Assembly (NCBI GenBank): GCA_035649235.1
Contig: DASRJX010000004.1
Span: 1 to 7,307 of the forward strand
DNA length: 7,307 nucleotides
DNA from: DASRJX01 sp035649235
GTDB taxonomy: Bacteria; Acidobacteriota; Polarisedimenticolia; Gp22-AA2
Reading direction: 5' to 3'
The notes beneath the pieces are model-generated. The model had not been told where the DNA came from and searched no databases. It worked only from the letters and a program-made list of their open reading frames with translations. Each line of letters opens with the position of its first letter. Position 1 is the first letter of the stretch. This document shows, piece after piece, positions 1 through 5,593 of the stretch. The position numbers and the translations under genes are program-made.

Positions 1-40
1 CGGCCCGTGAAGGCCTGGCCCCCTTGACGGTCTTGCGCAC
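1..40 (-). CDS. Possible start of a gene leaving the left edge (13 codons)
   Basis: A GTG at 40-38 opens a reading frame that stays open to the window edge; the visible residues read MRKTVKGARPSRA. A good ribosome-binding sequence, GAGGG at 47-51, lies 6 nt upstream, and a near-consensus promoter (85-114) would give a leader of about 38 nt. The short basic N-terminus resembles no family I can name. The call rests on promoter, ribosome-binding site and start codon being correctly spaced, not on protein similarity. The transcript could instead be a non-coding RNA or use a start codon beyond the edge. Confidence 0.3.
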   Translation of the reverse strand, partial: MRKTVKGARPSRA

Positions 41-84
41 CCTCGGCCCTCGTCCTGCCCGGCCCGCTTCGTTCGGAGAGCCTG

Positions 85-114
85 ATTTTACGCCGTGGGG
101 CGCGAACGCGTCAA
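85..114 (-). promoter_or_regulatory. Sigma-70-type promoter reading towards the left edge
   Basis: On the minus strand TTGACG (109-114, 5/6 to consensus) and TAAAAT (85-90, 5/6) are separated by 18 bp, predicting a transcript start near position 78. The AT-rich -10 stands out against the surrounding GC-rich sequence. It lies just past the stop codon of the barrel gene, so whatever is encoded to the left is probably transcribed independently of it. Confidence 0.6.
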
Positions 115-127
115 TTCTCGTAGCGGT

Positions 128-922
128 CTAGAAGAGGTAGACCGCGCCGAACAGGATCTCGTAGTCCGGGGCGCCGTCGCTGAGCGGCAGGGCCACGCCG
201 CCCCGGAATCCGAAGCCGGGACTGTGCGCCACGCCCTGGAACCCCAGCGTCAGGCGGGCGTCGGAGCCGGAGTCCTCCAGGCGCTCGCTCTCGTAGGTCG
301 CCTCGATCAGGAAGGTGTTCTGCGGACTGATCGGCAGCAGGAGAGCGCCACCGGCGAGCATCGAAGCGTTCGCCACCGGCAGCGGCGGATCGGGGTCGCC
401 GTTGTAGCGCGCCCCCAGGTTCCCGGCCAGGGTCACGGCGGCCAGATCCGCGCGACAGGCGAAGAACCCTTCGACGTCCGTCTGGCCGGTGCCGAGCCCC
501 TCCTCCTCGTCCGCCGTCGGGACCTTCACCAGGCCGCCCGCGGCGCAGCGCCCGGCGCCGCCGTGGAAGCGGTACTTGGCGTAGAGATCGATGTCGGAAA
601 GACCCGATCCTTCCGGCTCCGGATCGGCGTCGACTTTCAGGAACGAGAACCGCAGGCCCGCCTCCATCTGGTCGGTGACGTTGAACGCCAGCAGGGTGCC
701 GAGCGACCAGCGGCTCGCGTCGTCCGGAAGGTCGGCATAGACGAGCTGGCCTTCGACCCACCCCCCCGGCAGGATCGCGGCGTCCTCGACGAAGCGCTGC
801 AGCAGGCGCCGGGAGTCCCGATCGCCCGGAGCGGAGCCCCCCGTCGTCTGGGCCGCGATCGGCCCGGTGGCCGTCAGCAGGACAAGAGCCAGCAAGGCGG
901 AGCGCATGACCTTCACAGCCAT
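128..922 (-). CDS. Outer-membrane beta-barrel protein, MetA-type transporter-like
   Basis: Predicted protein of 264 aa. Residues 1-24 form a Sec signal peptide: Lys/Arg at 4 and 7, a Leu/Ala/Val core, and a likely cleavage after A24 (IAA|Q). The rest alternates polar and hydrophobic residues as in antiparallel strands, and the protein ends in YLF, the C-terminal aromatic expected of substrates of the Bam assembly machinery. The stretch around 107-149, with SDIDLYAKYRF, KVPTAD and LGTGQTD, resembles the barrel family annotated as MetA-pathway of phenol degradation or putative transporter (PF13557-like). Two cysteines (C126, C156) could form a disulfide. The start at 922 is supported by GGGAGG at 931-936, 8 nt upstream. 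The same frame stays open far beyond, across the divergent gene, but that extension has no signal peptide and is antisense to a real gene. The substrate is unknown; barrel identity is more secure than transport function. Confidence 0.8.
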   Translation of the reverse strand: MAVKVMRSALLALVLLTATGPIAAQTTGGSAPGDRDSRRLLQRFVEDAAILPGGWVEGQLVYADLPDDASRWSLGTLLAFNVTDQMEAGLRFSFLKVDADPEPEGSGLSDIDLYAKYRFHGGAGRCAAGGLVKVPTADEEEGLGTGQTDVEGFFACRADLAAVTLAGNLGARYNGDPDPPLPVANASMLAGGALLLPISPQNTFLIEATYESERLEDSGSDARLTLGFQGVAHSPGFGFRGGVALPLSDGAPDYEILFGAVYLF

Positions 923-948
923 CGTCGTATCCTCCCGGATCCTGCCGG

Positions 949-978
949 CTTCTACTCCACCTGAGCGCGGGTTGACAA
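949..978 (-). promoter_or_regulatory. Candidate promoter of the barrel gene
   Basis: On the minus strand TTGTCA (973-978, 5/6) is followed after 18 bp by TAGAAG (949-954, 4/6), placing transcription start near 942, about 20 nt before the ATG at 922. Its -35 box occupies almost the same bases as the -35 box of the divergent M24 promoter. Confidence 0.4.
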
Positions 979-1002
979 GCCCTGGCTGCGGTCGGCTACC
1001 AT
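972..1002 (+). promoter_or_regulatory. Candidate promoter of the M24 gene
   Basis: TTGACA at 972-977 is a perfect -35 match. The best -10 is TACCAT at 997-1002 (4/6), with a rather long 19-bp spacer, so the element may need an activator or the -10 may be misassigned. Transcription would start near 1009, just before the GAGGAG ribosome-binding site at 1017-1022 and the ATG at 1028. Confidence 0.4.
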
Positions 1003-1027
1003 CCCGGCCGCCTCCTGAGGAGATCGC

Positions 1028-2452
1028 ATGCGCAGAACGCGACGTGAGTTCATCGTGAGTTCGGTCGCCGCGGCGACGGGCTTGGCCGCGGGCGAGCGGG
1101 CGGAGGCCAGGACAGCCGCCGACCCGGCAGGCCGAGCGACCGTCCCCGCTCCGGATCAGGGGGGCACCGGATCGGCGTCGCTTCTGCGCCCCCATCCGGA
1201 GCACCCGAAGCCCGCCGCTTTCGACCGGCTCGATCCGATCTGGCACAAGGGACGCATCGAGAAGCTCAAGTCGCGCCTCCAGGAGGCGGGACTGAACGGC
1301 GTCCTGCTCGCCGATCGCTGGAACATCATCTACTTCAGCGGCCTCTGGTTCACCTCCACGGAGCGCCCTTTCATGCTCTACATCCCGTCGTCGGACGCCG
1401 GTCCGACCTTCTTCCATCCCGGCCTCGATCGCGATCTGGTCGGCTCGTGGTGGATCAAGGATCACGACTCCTACTTCGACTTCCAGCACGGCGAGGGGGC
1501 CTTCCCGAACCTCGGGAAGGTGCAGATGGGCGCCACGGTCGACCTGCAGCGTTGGATCTTCAAGGGCCTGCGACGGCGCGGACAGACGGGCCCGGCGATC
1601 GGCGTCGACTTCCCGATCACGGCCGAGGCCGGCGCGGCCGCGGCGGAGATCCTTCCCCAGGCCGCGCTCCGCAAGGCCTCCGACCTCTGCGAGAAGATGC
1701 GCATGGTCAAAACGCCGGAGGAGATCGCCCTGACGCAGCGCGCCATGAACTACTTCAGCCGGATGCACGCCTTCGCCCGCGACTACATCTTGAGGCGCGC
1801 CACGGAGGCGACGGACTTCGAGGTGCAGGTCGAGACGGTCCGTTATGGCGCCGACCTGATCATGGCCGACATCAAGCGCGACGGGAAGCCGCACACCTCG
1901 GTCGGCGTCCAGGTCGACCTCGGCGTGCGCACGGGCGTCGCCACGGCGTACCCGCACCCCAACCAGTTCCACCACAATCGCATCCGGAAGGGGGACGCGC
2001 TGCAGGTCGCGGGCGTCGTCACGATCGCCGGGTGCGGCGGGGAGCTGTACCGCGCCTACCAGATCCTTCCGTCGGATTCGAGGCGCGACAAGGTGTGGCA
2101 GGCACACACCGAGAGCAGCCGCATCCAGGCGGAAGAGTCGGCGGCGGGGGTCACCTGCTCGTACGTCGCCAAGCGCGTGCACGACTATCAGGTCGCCCAG
2201 GGGATGCAGGACTACATCTACCACCGGCCGGCGCACGGCCAGGGATGGGAGGGGCACCAGCCCCCCTACATCGCCCTCGGCGACCACACGATGCTTGAGG
2301 CGGGGATGACCTTCAGCAACGAGCCGGGCCTCTACGCCCCCGGCCTCGGCTTCGGATACAACCACTCCGACGTGGTGCTGGTCGGAGGGAAGCGCGGCCT
2401 GCAGCTCTCGAGCGTCCCCTACACGAAGGAGTGGTGTTTCCTCAAACTCTGA
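1028..2452 (+). CDS. Tat-exported M24 (pita-bread fold) hydrolase, creatinase-like, with altered metal site
   Basis: Predicted protein of 474 aa. The N-terminus carries a twin-arginine signal (TRREFIV, residues 4-10), a weakly hydrophobic Ala/Gly stretch and a likely cleavage after A27 (AEA|R), so the folded protein is probably exported across the inner membrane. A creatinase-N-like domain spans about 70-215 and the M24 catalytic domain about 225-460. Motifs seen: H310 in YPHPNQFHH, GD at 322-323, HGQG from H403, and NEPGLY with E432. Of the five metal ligands of M24 aminopeptidases, the first Asp is A328, the second Asp is E339 and the final Glu is S447; only H403 and E432 remain. The H310/E339/E432 set fits creatinase (His232, Glu262, Glu358), which works without metal. 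Creatine, ectoine-type or other amide/C-N substrates are thus more likely than Xaa-Pro peptides, but the substrate is unknown. GAGGAG at 1017-1022 sits 5 nt before the ATG. Confidence 0.85.
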   Translation: MRRTRREFIVSSVAAATGLAAGERAEARTAADPAGRATVPAPDQGGTGSASLLRPHPEHPKPAAFDRLDPIWHKGRIEKLKSRLQEAGLNGVLLADRWNIIYFSGLWFTSTERPFMLYIPSSDAGPTFFHPGLDRDLVGSWWIKDHDSYFDFQHGEGAFPNLGKVQMGATVDLQRWIFKGLRRRGQTGPAIGVDFPITAEAGAAAAEILPQAALRKASDLCEKMRMVKTPEEIALTQRAMNYFSRMHAFARDYILRRATEATDFEVQVETVRYGADLIMADIKRDGKPHTSVGVQVDLGVRTGVATAYPHPNQFHHNRIRKGDALQVAGVVTIAGCGGELYRAYQILPSDSRRDKVWQAHTESSRIQAEESAAGVTCSYVAKRVHDYQVAQGMQDYIYHRPAHGQGWEGHQPPYIALGDHTMLEAGMTFSNEPGLYAPGLGFGYNHSDVVLVGGKRGLQLSSVPYTKEWCFLKL

Positions 2453-2459
2453 GCGCGAT

Positions 2460-2487
2460 TGGACATCCTCCCCGCGGCGCCTAGATT
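2460..2487 (+). promoter_or_regulatory. Candidate promoter of the FHA-GGDEF gene
   Basis: TGGACA (2460-2465, 5/6) and TAGATT (2482-2487, 4/6) are separated by 16 bp and begin just after the M24 stop codon. Transcription would start near 2494 and give a leader of about 100 nt before the ATG at 2597. If this promoter is inactive, the gene would depend on read-through from the M24 gene; no clear terminator separates them. Confidence 0.4.
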
Positions 2488-2506
2488 GACTCTGAATCGG
2501 GCGGTG

Positions 2507-2582
2507 CCCCTCGGGGAGGCGGCTCCGTGACCGGTTTCAGAATTGTGATTGGGCGCCGGCGCGTGCCCGGCCACCCGGTCAC
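2507..2582 (+). promoter_or_regulatory. Inverted repeats in the leader of the FHA-GGDEF gene
   Basis: The predicted leader contains CCCCTCGGGG (2507-2516) and a perfect 8-bp inverted repeat, GTGACCGG (2527-2534) with CCGGTCAC (2575-2582). The latter encloses a 10-bp palindrome, GCGCCGGCGC (2553-2562), flanked by GGGC/GCCC. As RNA this could fold into a long stem ending 2 nt before the weak AGGG ribosome-binding site (2584-2587). It matches no riboswitch class I recognise, and GC-rich DNA gives such repeats by chance fairly often. Confidence 0.3.
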
Positions 2583-2596
2583 CAGGGTCGGTCCGG

Positions 2597-3517
2597 ATGC
2601 CACAGAGCTTCTTCGACAGAACGCTCGTCAGCCATCGATCAGAGGTCGACAGCCAGCGTCTGCGCAAGAACCACGCCTCTCTCGTGGTCATGCAGGGGGC
2701 CGAGATCGGGCGGGACTTCCGGCTGCGCCGGGGCACCATGGTGATCGGCCGCGGGCTCGACGTCGACGTTCGGCTCCCGGACGATCTCGTCTCGCGCCGC
2801 CACGCCCGCATCGAGTTCCACTGGAACGCGGTCAGCGAGAGCGCCACCTTCCTTATGGTGGATCTCGGCAGCACCAACCACACGTACGTCAACAGCCGGC
2901 AAGTCGAGAGCATCGAGCTGAAGGACGGCGACAAGATCCAGATCGGGGACACGGTCCTCAAGTTCGTCCTGCTGGACGACATCGAGGTCAAGTTCCATGC
3001 CGAGGTCAGGAACCGCATCACCTTCGATCAGCTGACCGGGCTGCTCACCAAGGAGTCCCTCTACCTGGCGCTCGACGTGGAGCTGAAGCGCTGCCTGCGC
3101 TACACCGTGCCCCTGGCCGTCCTGATGATGGACCTGGACTATTTCAAGGCGATCAACGACACGCACGGACACCTGATGGGGAGCCACGTCCTGTCGGAGG
3201 TCGGGCGCCTGATCGCCCACTCCATCCGGGGCGCTGACGTCGCCGGCCGCTACGGCGGCGAGGAGTTCGTCGCCTACCTGCCGGAGGCGGACGGGGCGGG
3301 GGCGATGCAGGTGTCGGAGCGCATCCGCGGCAACATCGAGGCGTGCCACTTCGCCCTCGAGGGGAAGGTGGCCCGCGCCACGATCAGCATCGGAGTGTCG
3401 CTCTTCCCGGCGCACGGCAGGGATCTCCGCACGCTGGTGGCGCGCGCCGATCGGGCGCTCTACCGGGCCAAGGAGGAGGGCCGCAACCGCATCTGCCTGG
3501 AGACGGATCTGGAGTGA
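2597..3517 (+). CDS. FHA-GGDEF diguanylate cyclase
   Basis: Predicted cytoplasmic protein of 306 aa with no membrane segment. The FHA domain (about 27-125) keeps the phosphothreonine-binding residues: GRG at 51-53, S66, R67, H69 and the DLGSTN strand at 89-94, though the usual Gly after that Asn is H95. A linker (126-143) leads to a complete GGDEF domain (144-303) beginning DQLTGLLT. D179 and E223 are the expected Mg2+ ligands, GGEEF (220-224) is the active-site motif, and RGAD (211-214), five residues upstream, is an intact RxxD inhibitory site. It should make cyclic-di-GMP from two GTP, be feedback-inhibited, and respond to Thr phosphorylation by a Hanks-type kinase not in this window. Start choice: the frame opens with a TTG at 2549, but the first 16 residues from there look non-coding; ATG 2597 has a weak AGGG 9 nt upstream and is preferred. 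The 3' end lies 15 bp from the convergent acyltransferase gene. Confidence 0.92.
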   Translation: MPQSFFDRTLVSHRSEVDSQRLRKNHASLVVMQGAEIGRDFRLRRGTMVIGRGLDVDVRLPDDLVSRRHARIEFHWNAVSESATFLMVDLGSTNHTYVNSRQVESIELKDGDKIQIGDTVLKFVLLDDIEVKFHAEVRNRITFDQLTGLLTKESLYLALDVELKRCLRYTVPLAVLMMDLDYFKAINDTHGHLMGSHVLSEVGRLIAHSIRGADVAGRYGGEEFVAYLPEADGAGAMQVSERIRGNIEACHFALEGKVARATISIGVSLFPAHGRDLRTLVARADRALYRAKEEGRNRICLETDLE

Positions 3518-3532
3518 CGGCGGGCGGCCACC

Positions 3533-4768
3533 TCAGGGGGCCCCGGCGAGGGCGAGGATCTCCCGCTCCTCGAGCACCCGGTCGCTCTTCTTCGCGGCTT
3601 CGTAGATCCGGGCAACGATCTCCTCACGCGGCGTCAGTCCGTGCCGCTCCAGCCAGAAGATCACGTTCGAGCGTCCTGATAGAGGACCGATCACGATGCT
3701 CTGGGCCCGTCCGACCTCCGAGGCCGGCACGCCCGAGTAGACGCGGTCCGCGAGCCAGGTGTCCCCTTTCCGCAGCGCCTTGATGACCGCGGCAGCGTGC
3801 ACGCCGGTGCCGGTCTCGAAGGCGTCGCTGCCGACGACAGGGTAGTTGCGCGGGATCGGCATCCGGCACCCCTCCGAGATCAGGCGACAGTACTCCGGGA
3901 GGGTCGCGAGATCCCTGTCGATCCAGCCGAGCAGCTTCAGATTGACCAGGATCAGCTCCATGGCCGCGTTCCCGGCGCGCTCCCCGATCCCGAGCCCGCA
4001 GCCGTGCACCCGGCTGACGCCGGCTTCGATGGCTGCCAGGACGTTGGGGATGGCGAGCCCGCGGTCGCGGTGCCCGTGCCAGTCGATGCCGACCTCCCGG
4101 CCGCTCTCTGCGACGATCGAGGCCACAAACCGGACGAGCGCCGTGACGCCCGCCGGGGTAGCATGACCGACCGTGTCGGTGACGCAGATCCTCCCCGCTC
4201 CGGCCCGGATGGCGGCGCCGTAGAGCCGGCGCAGCGTCTCGGGCTGCGCGCGCGTCGTGTCCTCCGTGACGTACATCACCGGGAGGCCTTCCCGGACCGC
4301 GAACGTGACCGCCTCCTCGGTGAGCGACAGGAGCCTGTCGACGGTCCAGTCCTCCGCGTACTGCCGGATGCCGGACGAGCCGATGAACACGCAGGCTTCG
4401 ATCGGAACGCCGACGGCGGAGGAGATGCGGAGGATCGGCTCGATGTCGCGGATGACGGTGCGGGCGGCGCAGTTGGGGCGGATCGCCAGCCGGCTTCCGA
4501 CGATCTCCTTGCAGAGCGCCGTCACGTCGGCCACGGCCCGCGGACCCGCCCCGGGGAGCCCCACGTCGGCCGTGTCGATCCCCAGCCGGTCCATGGCGTG
4601 CAGGATCGCCTTCTTGGTCTCGATCGGCGGATCCACCACGCTCGGCCCCTGCAGGCCGTCGCGCAGCGTCTCGTCGTCCAGTGCGATGTGGCCCTTCGGC
4701 CGCGTCGCCTCTCCGACACCGTTCCAGTCGTGGATCAGATCGCCGGGTCGCTTGCCGTCTTCGGTCAC
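3533..4768 (-). CDS. DRE-TIM acyltransferase, LeuA/NifV-like, without regulatory domain
   Basis: Predicted protein of 411 aa from GTG 4768. The TIM-barrel catalytic domain (about 28-300) begins with ETLRDGLQ, containing catalytic R36, metal ligand D37 and Q40. It continues with EDTTRA (169-174), VTDTVGHATP, HGHRDRG with metal-binding H231 and H233, and GIGERAGN around E263. The usual Asn of the HxHND motif is R234. Residues about 300-411 resemble the linker subdomains of 2-isopropylmalate synthase, including a LSGRSN element like the GKHSGR motif. The C-terminal leucine-binding domain of LeuA, which brings that enzyme above 500 aa, is absent. It probably condenses an acyl-CoA with a 2-oxo acid (isopropylmalate, citramalate, homocitrate or Re-citrate synthase chemistry); the substrate cannot be fixed from sequence. 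The longer frame starts at TTG 4804, but that codon lies in the -35 box of a strong promoter. GTG 4768 falls on the predicted transcript start, so the mRNA is likely leaderless. Confidence 0.85.
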   Translation of the reverse strand: MTEDGKRPGDLIHDWNGVGEATRPKGHIALDDETLRDGLQGPSVVDPPIETKKAILHAMDRLGIDTADVGLPGAGPRAVADVTALCKEIVGSRLAIRPNCAARTVIRDIEPILRISSAVGVPIEACVFIGSSGIRQYAEDWTVDRLLSLTEEAVTFAVREGLPVMYVTEDTTRAQPETLRRLYGAAIRAGAGRICVTDTVGHATPAGVTALVRFVASIVAESGREVGIDWHGHRDRGLAIPNVLAAIEAGVSRVHGCGLGIGERAGNAAMELILVNLKLLGWIDRDLATLPEYCRLISEGCRMPIPRNYPVVGSDAFETGTGVHAAAVIKALRKGDTWLADRVYSGVPASEVGRAQSIVIGPLSGRSNVIFWLERHGLTPREEIVARIYEAAKKSDRVLEEREILALAGAP

Positions 4769-4774
4769 GCAGCG

Positions 4775-4804
4775 ATGATAGGGGGCGCCCGGTCGGACTG
4801 TCAA
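4775..4804 (-). promoter_or_regulatory. Strong promoter of the acyltransferase gene
   Basis: On the minus strand TTGACA (4799-4804, perfect) and TATCAT (4775-4780, 5/6) are separated by 18 bp. Six bases separate the -10 from GTG 4768-4766, so transcription should start at or within a base or two of the start codon. It is the best promoter in the window and shows the gene can be expressed separately from the exporter genes upstream. Confidence 0.7.
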
Positions 4805-4828
4805 CGCAACGCTTTCCGCGGCGAGAGG

Positions 4829-5593
4829 TCAGGGTAGCAGGCGTTTTTTCATGAGGCGGACGCCGAAGTAAACGACCGGCGTCGTCACCGCCGCGAGGTA
4901 GAGCAGATCGAGTAACAGATCCGCGGGGAAGCGGCCGAGGGCCGCCTCGCGCATGACGTTCGTGACGTGGGTCAGCGGCAGGGCGATGGCGAGCCAGCGA
5001 GCCCACTCCGGCAGCACGTCCAGCGGGAAGAAGGTGCCGCTGAACAGGAACATCGGCATGACCACCAGGAAGGTCGGAAAATTGAAGGAGTCGATATGAG
5101 GGACGACGGCGGTGCAGCAGAGTCCCGCCCCGGCGAAGAACAGTCCGGCCAGGAAGGAGAACGGCAGGATCGCGAGCGCCTCTGGGAAGCGCAGCAGCCC
5201 GAAGACGCTGATCGCCAGCATCATCAGGGCGCAGCCGATCGTCCCCTTCGTCGCCCCCCACAGGAGCTCCCCCGCCATCACGTCCACGACGCTCAGCGGC
5301 GTCGTCGCCAGGGCATCGAAGGTCCGCTGGTAGTACATGCGGACGAAGGTGTTGAACGTGGTCTCGAAGAAAGCCTGGAACATGACCTGGGTCGCCAGCA
5401 GCCCGGGTGCTATGAACGTCGTGTACGGCACCATCTCCCCCCGGTAAGCGACCCGTTCGACGAGAGTCCCGACGCCGGCGCCGAACGCCAGCAGGTACAG
5501 GATCGGCTCCAGGAGCGGCGGGACGAGGTTGGTCTTCCAGGTCACGAAGTAGACGTCCCGGTTGCGCTGCCAGACCCGCAGCCAGAGGTTCAT
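4829..5593 (-). CDS. ABC-2 exporter permease, NodJ-like
   Basis: Predicted inner-membrane protein of 254 aa, the usual size for this family. Six hydrophobic segments can be placed at about 23-45, 57-80, 110-134, 139-164, 172-194 and 225-247, with a basic KKR near the C-terminus. Family features are the amphipathic N-terminal region before segment 1, the cytoplasmic stretch with RTFDALATTPLS (90-101) that contacts the ATPase, and SGTFFPLD (185-192) followed by LPLTH (205-209) in the last extracytoplasmic part. ATG 5593 overlaps the stop of the ATPase gene in an ATGA, so the two are translationally coupled; GAGGG at 5602-5606 lies 8 nt upstream. As a dimer with the ATPase it should form an exporter. 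Relatives move lipo-oligosaccharides, polysaccharides or drugs. The NodJ resemblance is to the family only; nothing here suggests nodulation. Confidence 0.92.
   Translation of the reverse strand: MNLWLRVWQRNRDVYFVTWKTNLVPPLLEPILYLLAFGAGVGTLVERVAYRGEMVPYTTFIAPGLLATQVMFQAFFETTFNTFVRMYYQRTFDALATTPLSVVDVMAGELLWGATKGTIGCALMMLAISVFGLLRFPEALAILPFSFLAGLFFAGAGLCCTAVVPHIDSFNFPTFLVVMPMFLFSGTFFPLDVLPEWARWLAIALPLTHVTNVMREAALGRFPADLLLDLLYLAAVTTPVVYFGVRLMKKRLLP

Noticed and set aside
3..131. A plus-strand frame open from the left edge to a TAG at 129-131, possibly the tail of a convergent gene
   Set aside because: The 42 residues have no recognisable character, and a near-consensus promoter on the opposite strand occupies the same stretch, making a coding tail less likely. 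Not excluded.
610..1612. A repeated CCGGATCGGCGTCG-like word near 617, 1168 and 1598
   Set aside because: The copies fall inside coding sequence in unrelated contexts and are only 12-14 bp; GC-rich codon use makes such words likely by chance.
923..2365. The barrel gene's frame stays open on the minus strand for another 481 codons, antisense to the M24 gene
   Set aside because: The extension has Arg/Asp/Val/Leu-rich low-complexity composition typical of the antisense of a GC-rich gene. The real gene has its own signal peptide and ribosome-binding site at 922.
2549..2596. TTG 2549 as start of the FHA-GGDEF protein
   Set aside because: The extra 16 residues are Gly/Ala/Pro-rich, the TTG lacks a ribosome-binding site, and the stretch overlaps the inverted-repeat region. 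ATG 2597 is a better start, although its own site is weak.
3797..4837. A 346-codon plus-strand open frame opposite the acyltransferase gene
   Set aside because: The translation is compositionally biased, has no motif, and is fully antisense to a conserved enzyme. It is explained by GC-rich third positions.
3624..5261. A 545-codon open frame on the minus strand across the acyltransferase and permease genes
   Set aside because: It is rich in Arg, Gly, Pro and Asp with no recognisable domain, and lies in a different frame over two clearly identified genes.
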